Of a stretch of DNA of 64,000 nucleotides, positions 1 to 12,299 are shown in pieces. The stretch's first letter is position 1; every line of letters starts with the position of its first letter. The stretch lies in NCBI GenBank assembly GCA_047967505.1, contig CM106539.1. One strand, written 5' to 3'. The DNA is from Dipteris shenzhenensis. Lineage: Eukaryota; Polypodiophyta; Polypodiopsida; Gleicheniales. The notes under the pieces are model-generated. The model was not told the origin of the DNA, made no database searches, and saw only the letters and a list, made by a program, of their open reading frames with translations. The translations under genes and the position numbers were made by a program.

Positions 1-1355
1 TCCAACGTAAACATCCTGCCCTTCTTCTTCCCTTTTGCTATTAAGCGACCTTTATTTTTCATATCCTCAACAAAGCATCCATGAGGATTAAACCTAACCT
101 GCAAGCTCTGCTCAACCATTTGACCAACAGAAACCAGGTTCTTGGTGATATTCGGGACATGAAATACATCAGACAGGTATTTCTTTTTCCCATACTACAT
201 AGACAAAGGAATTTTACCAATCTGCACAATAGGATGTGCAGTATCATCACCAGTCTCCACAAACTGGTCTTTCAATTTTCCTTGCATCCTGCATCCATTC
301 TCCATGACCTGTCATGTGGTTTGATGCACCTGAGTCAACATACCACACATCATTGCTTTCTTATGCACTTGTCACAGAATTGGTCATGTGCTGCACCATA
401 AACAAATGCTCATTTCTGTCATCACCCTATCTACTAGAGGATGCAAAATTGCCTTGCTACAATTTTCCAGTCATGATGTCATTCTGCTTTTTATAGCAGT
501 CTTTAACCATATGACCCATTTTACCACAGTAGTAGTTTTCAATATTGCTGTTTGCATTTTGGCCTCTCAGCCATCCACCACGACCTCTTTGGCTCCCCCT
601 GCCTCTAAGGTTACCGTGTCCTCCTCCATAGGATTGGTTTTCTTGAATTTGCTACATATTTTGATTTCTGCCGCGGCCTCCAGATCGGCCTACTCTACCT
701 CTGCCTCTACCTCTTCCAGCATTTGAGTAGAAGACAATTTCTTTTGAAGTTCCTCCTGAAGAAGATGCACCACCATTTCTCTACCCTTCAAAAATTAGAA
801 GAGAAATCAACTCCCCAAAATCAGGAAAATTCTCACGGACGGCAATGGATGTCCGAAACTGTGCATAATCCTTTCCTAGACCATTCAAGGTCACAGAAAC
901 TAAATCATCATCTTCCACTGGCGACCCAATGGAAGCAAGTGCATCTGCAATGTTCTCACCTTCATGTGGTAGTCAATGATGCTCATATTTTCTCTCTGCA
1001 CATTATGCAACTCTTGCTTGAGCTGCATTTTCCTAGCTTGCGTATTTGTGCTATATATTTTTGTCAAAGTATCCCATGCCTCCTTCGGTGTGCTTGCATC
1101 CTGAATATGCACGATCATAGAATCTAAAATACTGATAGACAGCCAGTACATTATGGCTCTCTCATGCCATCCTTTAAATGCCTGCAACTCCTGTTGATTG
1201 GGAACATTAGGAATAACTGGTTCTTGTTTAGCTCCAGTAATGAACTCCCAATAGCCCTTTCCCTTAAGGAAATTCGTCATTCTAAACTTCCATGCTTGGA
1301 AGTTGTTCTTGTCAAGCTTTTCAGTGACAATCTGTGAAAGAGCATCAGACGCCAT
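1..1355 (-). pseudogene. Ty1/copia gag-pol (5' part), decayed, runs off window
   Basis: This is the Gag and early Pol region of a copia LTR retrotransposon on the minus strand. Translation from the ATG at 1355 gives a Gag_pre/UBN2-like capsid (LDKNNFQAWKFRM, YWLSISILDSMI, AWDTLTKIY). A one-base shift near 955 moves the frame to the stretch SIGSPVEDDDLVSVTLNGLGK. A zinc knuckle follows around 490-540 (YYCGKMGHMVKDC); its first Cys is replaced by Asn. The left edge encodes the pre-integrase linker (NITKNLVSVGQ, AKGKK). An in-frame TAG at 195-197 sits where CAG would fit. Integrase and RT must lie outside the window. The element is dead as sequenced: at least one frameshift and one stop. The family assignment is secure; the exact lineage is not. 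Confidence 0.9.
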
Positions 1356-1887
1356 TATAGAACATTGCAAAAATATTCTATCACTGTAAAAAAAACTTCT
1401 GCCTCACAAGGGCAAATTTGCAAAAGTGACGAAAGTGGTATTTGGCCACACAGTCACTTCCTAGTAACGATTTTGCATCAACAAGCAATAAGAATGATTC
1501 TGTCACTCCCAATATCTCTGCATATAGGCATATGATGCAATTTCTGCGGCAACTTTTCACTGACCTGTAGAACAGTGGTCGCACAGCAAAAACGAGGCAC
1601 TTTTTTGAGTGCCTGCAGAAAACTTCTGCCACTAGAATGGGCCCCGAAATGGCCTGGAATCAAAAAAAAATGTCACCAAGGGCTTTGCCTCGTCCCGCAG
1701 CATATACTGCCCTCTTGCCACACTGTGAAGAGCGTCCCTCCAATCTGAGATAGTGCACTCTTGCACTTTCTGGCTATGCTACCTGCAGAGATTTGCTCCC
1801 AAACTTGAAAAAGGAAAGCAACACTGATCCTCTTACCAAGACACCATGAACTTGTTTTGCTTTCTTAAGCTCCTTACCACGAACCGA
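1356..1887 (-). other. Untranslated leader of the copia element
   Basis: About 530 bases lie between the primer binding site and the gag ATG. Two overlapping short minus-strand frames exist here but show no recognisable domain, and I treat them as chance. This is the expected position of the retroelement 5' leader, which would hold the packaging signal. Confidence 0.6.
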
Positions 1888-1899
1888 GCTCTGATACCA
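1888..1899 (-). promoter_or_regulatory. Primer binding site (initiator tRNA-Met)
   Basis: On the minus strand this reads TGGTATCAGAGC, the complement of the plant initiator tRNA-Met 3' end and the standard copia primer site. It abuts the LTR end (ACA) with no spacer, which fixes the LTR boundary at 1900. Confidence 0.92.
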
Positions 1900-2255
1900 T
1901 GTGAAGAGAGTGGGAGAGAAGTAAGGAGTCTCACTTGCAGCTTTCTCACATACACAATGGGGGAATACAGACAAAGGTGGAGGCTTAAAACAGTTTTCCT
2001 CTTCTTAGTTGTGAAAGCCAAAAGAACTTCTCAAGTACAAAAGGAATAGGTGAACCCTATATGTGGGTCTCAAACCAAACTCAACTAACCTAGGTGGCAT
2101 ACTAACTGAGCCACTAACTAGAGTACATAAAGATAGCTATCATCCAGCTATTATTCATGGGCGATGTACCTATCGCATCTATAGCTAACAAGTCGGTGAC
2201 ATAAATACACAACGGTCACCTTGGCATATCACGAGTGGAGCTCGATATCTCAACA
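1900..2255 (-). repeat. 5' LTR of the minus-strand copia element
   Basis: A 356-bp LTR. On the sense (minus) strand it starts TGTTGAGATATCGAGCTCC at 2255 and ends CTCTCTTCACA at 1900, so it has the canonical TG...CA ends. The primer site follows immediately. The expected flanking target duplicate next to 2255 is GAGTC, but the partner LTR is outside the window, so it cannot be tested here. The first ten bases are the same as in the separate LTR at 8424-8802; the rest differs. Confidence 0.85.
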
Positions 2256-3475
2256 GAGTCTTTATTTGTTTAATGAATCTTAATGGTGCAAATCATCCAT
2301 GAAATATACCAATTCATGCATGGGTGAGAGAACTTATTAGGTTGTGTGCGGGACTTTGTACAAGAAACACGTTTGTAGGTATTTGGAAGTTATAATGCAA
2401 TAGTGGACATGTTTTTTTAATTGGAAGTGTTCTACTCTTGGACATTGTTTACATTTAGTTGGCTAGGTTGAGCTATTATTATTTTTGTAACTTATGAATG
2501 ATGCCAAATACAAGAAGGGATATGCATTAACAAACTTTATTATACAATTATACAACTTTTTCTTCAAATGGACCGCAAAGTATTCTTGAATTCTAATAAG
2601 ATCAAATCTTTGGATGTAATAAACAAAATGCATTAGTGTATAGATTTGAAGTTTGTGGTAATCAAGGATGCAAATCTTAGTAAGAAGATATGAAAATGGT
2701 GGACAGACAGTTAAATATCTATTAAAGGAAAGTACGGCATATATGTTTGGAATATAAGTTATTTAAGGTTTAAATCCAACGTATCCATCAAGGCTTGATT
2801 GAGATATCCATAACATATTGTAATCATTAGCATCCAAAAACCATTGCATGCATCATAAGTATATAACAAGAAAAGGGGTACACATGGGATATACATAAAC
2901 TATTAATTGAGAAATAAGAATTTGTAGGTCAACCTTGTAGGGTATAATATGTCTACACTTTTTGAATATTGTGAAGTTGTGTTTATTGCAGTGGACTTTT
3001 TCTTCCATATTTTGTGTTTACACATTTTTTATATTTTTGTCACCCCAATAGTGATAGTGACCATTTCTAAAAGGCAAACGTTTATGGAAAGATGATCTAT
3101 TTTTGTATGAGAGTTGTAGACCTTCTACTAGGCTATATTTTTTCATGCTTTGTAATTTAGGCGATTCTCTCATTTGGATGGGAAAATAGTGGCCCTGAAG
3201 ATTAGGAAAAGGCACTTATTATCATTCACTGTGTTTTATTTACTTTTTGTTAAAAAAACCTAGGAACTGCTCGCCTCCTCCCTCGCCAAAGAAAAAAAAA
3301 AAAAAAGGCCAGATGGCCCCATGTGTGCACAGGCGTGCATGTGGGCCAGATGGTGGCACCACCTGGTAGGCACTTGGCTCAATGCATGCTCGTGCACACA
3401 TGGGTCATCTAGCCATTTTGGGTTTTGGAGAGAGCCCTTTTGGCACCATCTATTTCCAACAAAAAAAACAAAAAA
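2256..3475. other. Intergenic, AT-rich, no gene seen
   Basis: I see no coding frame with a recognisable domain. The stretch is AT-rich. A run of A residues lies at about 3291-3306, followed by short GGCC-containing inverted segments that resemble the foldback at 3476-3577. Confidence 0.5.
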
Positions 3476-3577
3476 AAGGCCATCTTGGCCCTATGTGTGC
3501 GCGAGCGAGCATTTGGGCTAGACGATGTCGTCTAGCCCATGTGCACGCCCACATGAACATAGGGCCAAGATGGCCTT
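3476..3577. repeat. Compact foldback (hairpin) element
   Basis: The outer arms are AAGGCCATCTTGGCCCTATG and its inverse copy CATAGGGCCAAGATGGCCTT. Nested inside is a perfect inner hairpin, GGGCTAGACGA / TCGTCTAGCCC, with a two-base turn. The whole ~100-bp unit can fold into one long stem with an internal bulge. It could be a foldback/MITE fragment or a small-RNA precursor-like hairpin; sequence alone does not decide. Confidence 0.7.
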
Positions 3578-5505
3578 CTTTCAAAATATATTTATGGTAA
3601 TTCTCATTCAACACAATGGGAGGTTAGTTCAGGAAGAAAAAAGAAAATTTGGGGCAATTGTTATGTTTTTGGGATCAATGGCTACTTGGGTCCATAGACA
3701 ACCACTTGCCCAAATTTTTTTAAAGAAAAGAAGGCCATTTTGTGCCAAATAGCATGTGTAGGCAAAAAATTTGATCAATAGTACAACAATACAAATAAGA
3801 AAATTTGGGATAATGACTAATTTCATAGTGAAAATGCATAGTGTCAGATAACCATTCTTTAAAAACTTTTGATTGGATGTTTCCCAAGAAAGATTACCAT
3901 TCTTTAATACTAGTTTGGTAGCAAAACAAGACACAAAAGTGTCCTTTTGAGGTTTTGGAGAAACAAATCACTTGTTGTAGATGTATTTTTTGGTGATTTC
4001 CTCTCTTGACCTTAATGTAGATTCATAAGAATATTTTTTAAAAACATAAGGAGCATAAAAACCTATTACATGTGATTACAAAATGCTCACAAATTTACGG
4101 TAACACAGTGTTTTATCTAGACAAATAATCACATTTGAAACTTTATCTAGTATGCCTGAAAATAAAAATGATTTCAACCAGATAGAATTTTTACAAAGTC
4201 TTTATAAGTATATCAAACACCTAAGAGTGAAAAATTTGTTAAAAAATCATTTTGGAAAGATTGATTTAGCAATTAACAAGAGTGGTTAGCCTAGCGGGTC
4301 ACACTGTAAGTCCAATTGCATAAATAAGTATATTTATATCCTACACATAATAGCCATGAAGTGTCATATCTTAACTATACCAATATTATATCATAAGGGA
4401 AAGTAACCACATCACAATAAAGGCTAAAACTAAAAGAGATTAAGTGCTCCTAATCTCAACTACCAAAATAGGTTGTGCATTAATCCCACTTTTATACTTT
4501 TGAATTGTCCCATATATAAGTGTTTTGCATATAATTTTTTAAAATTGGTATCACTCAACATGATTAGAGGAAATCTATAAACTTATAATTGAAACATCTG
4601 AAGGTTCTTCTGATATCCTTTAACTCTTGTATCTTGAATTTAGCATGAATTACAGCATAATGAACAATCAAAATACGGTTTGAATTTGGTGTTCTACATG
4701 ATATTTGGTCCCCTAAAAACTCACACTACTCCATAATATTCTACTGAATACATATACAAAGTATAGTTGATTTTGGAACTTGTTAAACATGTCAAAGAAT
4801 TTGCAAAAGATCAAATTTTGCCTCGCTGTCAACATTCACTAAAATTACATTTGAGGCCATAGATCATAATAAGTATGATTAACTAGCTCCAAAGCAATCT
4901 AAACATATGTGTTTTAGTTATCCTTGGACTCTAGGACTTACAAACTCTAAAAAAACTCATTCTAATTAAGAGGTATGGCACATTTTATCTAAAACCTGAG
5001 AAATTAGCTTTAAATTTTGATGTTAGAATGACCTTAAAACTTTAGGTAGAACTCAAAGTACTAGGTGCAAGTTCCAATACATAATAATTCCAAGTTTTTA
5101 AAGCATATAAGCTATTATGCTTATTAATCAAAATCCCAAAATACCTTATTGACGATTTTGAATAATTCTAGGAAGTGGCTAAGTTAACAAGACATAAAAG
5201 TGTCCCAGGACATTCTTATGTCCTACCAAACTAGTGTTAAAAAAAATTGATTGGACCAGATGACCATCTTAAAAACAAATTTGATTAGATGTTTCCCAAG
5301 ATACATTGAAAAGAGAAAACAATTTTGTGATCATACATTAGGTTAGTGCTTCAATTTTGTCTTTTCCTTTTCCTTTACTATGAATTCTCCCACTCACAAC
5401 CCTTTCCATGTACTACAGAACAAACACACACATGCTCACACATCTTTTCTATTTGTATTAATTAAAATACCATAAAGGAGGTTTTTATCAAAATATTATT
5501 AACAC
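3578..5505. other. Intergenic, AT-rich, no gene seen
   Basis: Long AT-rich stretch with only short frames and no recognisable domain, RNA gene or terminal repeats. Confidence 0.5.
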
Positions 5506-5790
5506 TTGCACATCTTCATACATACCCATACAATGCACCCATACACACACCCATACACATACACATTCACATACGATGCAAACTTTGTTGTTGATTTCTC
5601 AATGTTGTTTGAATTGGTAGCAAACACACTATAGTTCAATTGTGCAATAATATTCCAAATTAATAACACACACAGACACCCATACACATACCAATACAAT
5701 GCACCCATACCCACATACAATGCAAACTTTGTTGTTGGTTTCTCAGTCTTGTTTGAAGTGGTAGTAAAGGCACTATAATACAATAAACAT
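5506..5790. repeat. Diverged tandem duplication, ~144-166 bp
   Basis: Two copies share a CACCCATAC(A/C)-rich microsatellite-like part followed by GCAAACTTTGTTGTT (at 5578 and 5722). The spacing between matching segments is 144 to 166 because of indels. The frames through it encode only low-complexity Tyr/Val/Cys strings, so I do not call a gene. Confidence 0.6.
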
Positions 5791-6049
5791 TGTATTCAAA
5801 ATTTTTGGACATTTTCTCTTGTTTTGGACTTTTTTTCCAAACCAATCACCTCCTCTTGATATTGACCTAGTAGACTCAAAAAAGGGTGTTTTTACAACAC
5901 TATATATATCTATCTCTGCAAATTATGATCCGTGGAAGCAAAGGTGTAGGTATAGTGAGTGGGAAAGTGAATGTGAGGGGCCACATGTGACACACCCCTT
6001 AATATGTTGCCACATAGGGCTTGGTCCTTACATGTCCACCTAATGTTTG

Positions 6050-6320
6050 AGCCTTCTATTACTAGCTAATTTTTAGTTCTTTTTTAAATTTATAATTAAT
6101 TATTTAATTATTAATTTGTATTCATTTTTATTAATTTCTTAATTATTAATTAATTTTTATTACTAATCCTTTTCTATTACTAAATATTTTTAAATTAATT
6201 ATTAACTTATTCATTTTTATTACTTTTTGTTAATTCTTTAATTATTAATTACTTTATTACTAACTAGTTTTTTTATTAATTAATAATTAATATATTAATT
6301 TAAATATAATTATTAATGGA
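6050..6320. repeat. AT-rich low-complexity tract (TTAAT-type)
   Basis: Almost pure A/T with recurring TTAATTATTAAT strings. No gene. It separates the intergenic block from the DUF7869-type element. Confidence 0.7.
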
Positions 6321-6497
6321 TAGAATTTAAGAGTTGTTCATATCAACATAGAGGTGGTGTAAAGATACACCATTTTGGAAAATGATGTATAAGATCACCG
6401 AGAGGGGACTGCCACATAGGGACATATCTACTCTTATGCTTCGAAAACTCTTTTTGAGTCATCAGGCTTTGTTATTGCATCTTTAGTCAGATCAAGT

Positions 6498-9400
6498 CTA
6501 CCCAAACAATGTTTGATATGTGCAAGGGATCGTGATACTTTTTTCCACATCATACCCATGCTTCTTCTTAAGATTTTGAGTCCTCGATTTCCAACAATGG
6601 ATGATGCTACTCATCTCCACTTCAGCCAAGCCCTCTTTATTTAGAACCCATTCCCGTTTCTTTTCCAAACAACGCTCATAAGGATGTTTCATGGTATACC
6701 TCTTTGGGAGATTTTTTAATGGTTTGGGTTCATACCATAATGCTATGATTGTGCTAGGGATTCCCATTTCATCCCTTGCTATCCGAGCAACCTTTGCAAC
6801 CCAAATTTGTCCCCCTTGTTCATCCAACTCTAATTCTGGATTTGGATCTGCTGCAGAAACGGTAACAAAAAGTCCCTCTCTGATTTCATTAAATGATACA
6901 AACTCTGGCAATGGCTTATCACCCTTCCTACCACAAAATTTATGAGGCAAAAGGAATTGATCAACTTCTTCCATATGCATAGTGAACTCTCTAGCAAAGG
7001 AAAAATCTTCTCTTGACTCAATTTGTTGCAGCCCAAATAGATCTGAGTATTCTATGCTTGGTAAATTTGCTTGCTCTTTTAGATATTTAAGGAGAGATTC
7101 ATTTGTCGTGATTATCTCCATATTTTTCTTAGATTGCTTAGGTATTTTTGCATCATACTCCTAACGTGAGAAATGAATGCTTGCAAGCCTTTCATTTCAT
7201 CCATGTCAAGTGCTTTGTTTTTTGTAAGAACTAATGTAGTCTCCTCCAAGGGGATTGTTCGTTTTAGTAACGCATATGACGCACTCCATAAATGATATGT
7301 GTTCACTGAGTAGTACTTCCATTGCATCATTGGAGTGTTGTCATGCATGCTAAACTAGAAGTAGTGTGGATTTGTGTGTCCACATAGTGCATCATCTCCT
7401 CGTTTTAAATGAGGCTCTATGAATACTCTCCACTCTATCATCCTCTCTAGGATAGCCACTTCTAACTCTTCCTTTTGAGAACCTCCAAATTTTTTTCCCA
7501 ATTCGACATTTCATGTCATCCATTGTCAAAACATCTCTAGACTTCAACTCTCCAGAGAACACTAAATATTTGATCTATGTCTTTGTGTGTATGGCCGACA
7601 AGAAGAAAACCGACTTCCACTTGTTCAAATATTTTCAAACCAACTAGCATAGAGCACAAAGAAAAAATGTATCTATTCTTATTTTCTCTCCAACAATTAT
7701 CAACCTGTATATGCAAGATGCGAGGTAAACGTCCACATGCATTCTTGACCTTTCTTATTGCTTTCATGATGGATGTTGCTACTTGGTTACTATCATGTTC
7801 ATGCAAGCAATCAATCCATCATAGATCACAAAAGAGTCAAAATCCGTGTACTAATACACCACACAAGTGTGTTTTAAGTCCACGTGTACCCTCCAATGGA
7901 GGCAGGGTGCGTCTAAATGTAGGCAAAGTTGTTGTATTCTAATCTATGCCATCAATGGTGATGCACATAGACTTCCTGATATCTGAAATAGCTTCCTCCC
8001 TCCAAGAAGCATACACCATTCTAGCATCTTACACATGACGTAAATGGATTTCTCTCCATCTTATATATTTTCCTCAACGTTTCTGGCATTTACTATGCTC
8101 AAAGGCATTTTTCAATTCTTCACATGTCTTGCATTTTGACATTATTTGCTTTGATGGAGTCTTCACATTGCAAAATTGCCCACGCCAAATTTTATAAAAG
8201 TAGCTCTAGAAAAATTTCTCTCTTCTCTATCTTGTAATGTTTTGTTAACGGACTCTAGCATCACCTTCGTTGTCATTCCTAGAGGAAGATGTTGGAACAC
8301 GATACTTCCATCTGGCATTATTTGTGGAAGATGAGGTTGTGGCAATGCATTATCTTCAAGGACTTTCTTTAAAGCTGCGGCTACATTCAAGATGCTTTTT
8401 TGTCCTTTTAACTTGCACACATTTGACAAAACATACATACCTCGGGATCTATGGAGCGCTCTAAGGTGGATGGAACCTATGTGGAAACATGATGAAGAGA
8501 GTACTCATGACATATACCTCAGGTCAATTAGGTTCCAAGATAGATTAGTTTGGACTCATAAACTGAATCTTGAGTGAGTGTGCATTTTTTCTATTCAACA
8601 ATACATGATAGGCCTCTTATATAGAGAGTGCCCTTTGAATAGTCAACATTTGTGGGATCCTTTGATCCACATCTCTCCTTGTGGATATCCTTGATCCACA
8701 TCTTCACATCATGTAGTCCACATCCTAGGGTGGCTACTTTAATACATTCCTTTACCATACCTTAGCCTTTAATCTATGTGCTCATGGCACCATATCTCAA
8801 CAACATTTCCATGAACTCTATGAATCACCTTATCTTTTACCTCTGCCCATATGCCCCAGTAGGTACCATGTGATAATCCACTTAACTAGTATCCTTGGTT
8901 ACATATGACTAGTCCATTAACCATCGGCATCAACTGAGGTTTGCATAACGTTGTCTTTAAGACGTCTTCAGGTTGTCAAAGGAAGCAAGAAAACTCTTGA
9001 AGAAGATGACTATGTCTATTTGGCCCTATCTTGCTCCAAATACCTACACGTATAGCCTCACAATATTCCTTTGTAACTCTTCTAAGGCAAAGTTTCTTGT
9101 AGCAGCAGACTTTCATTTTAGTTTCTTGTATATTCTATTCAAATAGCATTACATGCCTCTTGAGTTCTGGAATTGGTGCCATGATTTGTTGCCTCTTAAC
9201 ACGTACATACTTTCTTTTTGAGCCTAGTAGCTTTATTTTCCTATTCAACATGACATCATTGTCCATTTCAGACTACATTTCTCCTGGAGTCTTCATTCGT
9301 GATGTCAAATGTGGAATGGCCTTGAGAACTATTTGTCGATCTGTTATACCTTGGAGATGGTAATCTTTTAGACATAGAGTTCATTGAAGCCAATAGTATG
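6498..9400 (-). pseudogene. DUF7869-type transposable-element protein, broken, carries a solo LTR
   Basis: The minus strand encodes a TE-associated protein of the kind usually annotated DUF7869. Recognisable pieces in order are KRKYVRVKRQ (about 9230), IWSKIGPNRH and LLQEFSCFL (about 9040-8990), HGTYWGIWAEV (about 8880), LPLGMTTKVMLESVNKTLQDR (about 8280), DSNQVATSIMKAIRK (about 7790), IQVDNCWRENKN (about 7710), VGHTHKDIDQIFS (about 7600) and a C-terminal region (7348-6498) with YEPKPLKNLPKRYTMKHPYERC. The frame is broken by stops and by a one-base loss in an A-run near 7120. A 379-bp solo LTR (8424-8802) splits the HGN/VCKLKG codons. A homologous plus-strand copy lies at 39321-41885. The domain name is from memory of the family; the homology between the two copies is directly visible. 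Confidence 0.8.
8424..8802 (-). mobile_element. Solo LTR with perfect 5-bp target duplication
   Basis: Sense strand starts TGTTGAGATATGGTGCC at 8802 and ends GTATGTTTTGTCA at 8424, with TG...CA ends. The five bases on each side are identical (ACATT at 8419-8423 and 8803-8807). Sequence inside the gap-free flanks rejoins the host DUF7869 reading frame, so this is a complete insertion later reduced to one LTR by LTR-LTR recombination. It contains a TATA-like box (CTATATAAGAGGCC on the sense strand, near 8610). The same LTR family is present at 11289-11419 plus 23180-23420. Confidence 0.93.
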
Positions 9401-9735
9401 AATCCAAAAGAACGTCATTGAATCGGATCCATTTTAGTGCGAACATCATGACACATATATGAAAGAATGTTTGAATCTGCCGTTTCATTTAAGATGAGAT
9501 AGTATGTGGTTTTTAGTCAGAAAATAAGCCAGAGACAAAGGGAAAACCCTTAAATCTTCTAGTAATATGCCCTAGGAGAAAGTCCCAATGAGTAAGATGC
9601 TAGTGAGTAAAAGTTAGAGAAGACAAATGGGAAAGCAAGTGCCACATCATAAAAATCCAAGGCTGATCACCTGCATGAAATGAAGCATCATCTTTCCCTT
9701 ATGAGCTAATAGATGCAAATGAATAGTTAGAATAT
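9401..9735. other. Intergenic, no gene seen
   Basis: Between the end of visible DUF7869 homology and the LINE remnant I see only short frames. It may belong to either element but shows no motif. Confidence 0.4.
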
Positions 9736-10219
9736 TCAATCCTCCATCTTTGAAGAGAAAAGGTAATCTATAGAAAGGAGTTTGAGAGCTTTACGTCGAT
9801 GATGGGATTGCAAAAAAGTTCCATGATGGAAGACAAGAAAGCTAAAATGTCTTGCTTTGAAAACATCATCAAATGCCAATAGAACTATATAGGATCGTCT
9901 AAATAATGCGCAATAAAACACACAAGGGCCATGTAGCCAACTTACAATATTTTGATTTTTTCTTCAACTTTTCAAGTATACAATTCATATGCTGGCACCA
10001 AGAAATTGTCCACCCTAAAGGATAACCAAGATGATGCACAAACTTGGTGGGCAAAGCGATTACCCTAGGCCATAAAATATGATGGAAATCCTTGGAATGT
10101 AGTGGAAGAAGCTTAGATTTTTGAAAATTGACTTGTAAACCAATACGCAACCCATACAAGGAAAGTGCACTCAGGGCAGTTACACACTGCCCATCACCTA
10201 CCCAAGTGAGAAAACGCAT
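9736..10219 (-). pseudogene. Non-LTR retrotransposon (LINE, L1-like) reverse transcriptase C-terminal fragment
   Basis: The frame at 9899-10219 contains GLQVNFQKSKLLPL, LPTKFVHHLGYPLGW and CNILEKLKKK-like text, the order seen after the RT catalytic core of plant L1 elements (S.LQVN..KS, YLG.PLG, ILDK...K). Related text continues with frame changes down to about 9736. There is no catalytic core, endonuclease or poly-A tail in view, so this is a short dead fragment. Family call is from motif order only. Confidence 0.6.
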
Positions 10220-11050
10220 GGGCAGGGCCTAGTTACACACAAAATGGACAACCTAACAATGAGATGTTCTACAATTGTTGCAATAAGGTGCATTTGACAA
10301 CATGATTTAGGCAAAAGAGCTGTGGATCAGATGGCATGGGTTCAGTTCCTGACATCAATTGATAGGCAGTCTAGGATAGTGTGATGATGGGCGCCCCCAT
10401 TTTGCATAACCAAATGCCCAAGACAACGTGGATGCCACTTAAGGTCATCACGAGCTGGCTGAGCACTAGTGTGTAACTATAGAGCCTCACAGAAACTTCT
10501 AGATCCAAGAGGCATAGTTTATGCTTGGAGCTGCTTGGCTAGTCAATTGCCTAGTAGTGGCAAAAATTGGTTAACTAGCTAGGTCAAGAATCGAATTTCC
10601 AATTAGCTTCAAGCATTAATGGAGAATATGGACTCTATATGTGTACTAAGAACACTCTAGTAAGTGGCCTCATAAGGTAGGAAATAATTTCCTGATCGAG
10701 AGAATGTTAGCGAACGCCTGAGCTGTTCTATATCATATGTAACCATAATTGAGTGAGGCAGCTCAAGAATTCTCTATCATTGGTATAGAGCGAGGTAGCT
10801 CAAGTATTCTCTACATTCCTCTTCTTGAGCTCGCCATGCCCTCATAGCTTGACCTCGTAGGCTAATTTGCCATCGTTATGAGAGGCTCTGATGGCATTAG
10901 TTGATCCGTCTACCTTTCCCTTGCCCAATATGGAACCTTTGTTGTTGTCTGTTACCAAAGAAACTCTACCTCGACCTCTGAATCGTCTCCCTCATAGATC
11001 AATCCTCTGGATCCACCATATCACAAGGAGCTTTTGACTAATCTCTATAT
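10220..11050. other. Intergenic, no gene seen
   Basis: No coding frame with a domain and no RNA gene recognised. Confidence 0.45.
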
Positions 11051-11288
11051 AGTTAATTGTTACAAAACTAGCTATCTAGGAAATGTGAGTCCTTATATAG
11101 AGAATGATGCCAAATTTTTCTTTCTTATATAGGGAATTCGATAACCTATATAGTCCTATCTAGGAAATGTGAGCTTGTATATAGAGAATGAAGTGGATCT
11201 CACCTATATAGTCAAAGGATATTGCTATCTAGGAAATGAAGTGAATTGATAACCTATATAGTCCTATCTTGGAAATGTGAGCTTGTAT
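11051..11288. repeat. Degenerate minisatellite (AACCTATATAGTCC / CTAGGAAATGTGAG units)
   Basis: Recurring blocks of CTATATAGT, CTATCTAGGAAATG and TGTATATAGAGAATGA appear three to four times with variable spacing. The last unit runs straight into the LTR fragment at 11289, where the common text GTGAGCTTGTATAT is followed by LTR sequence instead of AGAGAATGA. This hides the true 5' end of that LTR. Confidence 0.65.
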
Positions 11289-11419
11289 ATGGTGCCATGA
11301 GTGATAGATTAAAGGCTAAGGTATGTGATAAGGAAAGAAATAAAATAGCCACCCTAGGATGTGGACTACATGATGTGGAGATGTGGATCGAGGACATCCA
11401 CAAGGAGAGATGTGGATTA
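11289..11419 (+). repeat. 5' part of an LTR interrupted by the TIR transposon
   Basis: ATATGGTGCCATGAG through GGAGAGATGTGGATTA matches the first ~130 bp of the solo LTR at 8424-8802 (read on its sense strand). The match stops exactly at the transposon's left end and resumes at 23180 beyond its right end. The first ~10 bases of the LTR are missing or replaced by the neighbouring minisatellite. Confidence 0.88.
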
Positions 11420-11449
11420 GGGAAGTAGCAAGCTAAGGGTGTCCACTTT
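11420..11449 (+). repeat. Left terminal inverted repeat
   Basis: Starts GGGAAG and contains TAGCAAGCTAAGGGTGTCCA followed by CTTT. It pairs with 23146-23175; only the fourth and fifth bases differ (AA here, TG in the right end). Confidence 0.9.
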
Positions 11450-12211
11450 TTGTTCACTCCCCAATCCTTAGGAGGTGGAAAAACAAGCTTTTTAGCACAC
11501 AAAAATGCAAATCTCACCTACTTCCCTATGGATCTAGTCTTTGAAGTCTTCTGACACAACATCACACTTGCTATTGTGCACACAATCGTATAGTCTGATC
11601 GAAAATTCGATGCACACACAAAAAATTTCTTTGTGTCACACTGCATGGTTCCAGGGTGGTCACACGTTTGTCACGAACAGAGAGTGTCATATTAAATTCT
11701 AAATTTCTCACTCATTTTAGATTAAATGTTATTGAAACTTTTTAAGTGGTCTCTTTGCATTATGTAGAGCTTAACTTGATTTATTGGTAATTTTTTGAAT
11801 GATTTATCTAATTATGAATAATTATTTATAATAAATAAAGTCATAAAATACATGCATTTTAGTAGCACACCACATTTTTTTAGTATTTTGAATAATTAAG
11901 CAAATCCAATTCGGTGGAAGGTTAGTAGGCACATAAGGGTGTGTGGTTGAATCATCAAATCCCAAATCCAATGGTTAGATTTAGGAAGATTGAAGTTTAA
12001 TTTTTACTTTTACTCCTGAGAGGATCAACAAAGAATATTAAAAATAAATCTAGTAATTCTCAAACATAACCAAACATTTCAAAAATGTCAATATTTTTAG
12101 TCCTCTGCATGATGAATAAGAGGAAAAAATTTTGGTTAAATTTGAGTAAGGGAAATGTACGATATGGCCTCCAACAATTAAATCTCCCTTTTGTGGGGGA
12201 AAAAGGGCCAC
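11450..12211. other. Left subterminal region without a gene
   Basis: No coding frame. It is AT-rich except for the first 250 bases. It includes short repeats of GTCACACG/GTCACGA near 11630-11690. Confidence 0.4.
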
Positions 12212-12255
12212 CCAAGCCTAATACCAAGACAAGGTAGGCTTGGTATTAGGCTTGG
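12212..12255. repeat. Perfect 17-bp hairpin in the left subterminal region
   Basis: CCAAGCCTAATACCAAG at 12212-12228 is followed after ten bases by its exact inverse complement at 12239-12255. It lies inside the transposon about 0.8 kb from the left end, just before the motif-rich and palindrome-bearing segment. Confidence 0.8.
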
Positions 12256-12299
12256 TGAGGTAGGCTAGGAGCATCACTGACCCTAGTGGCAAGCCTTTG

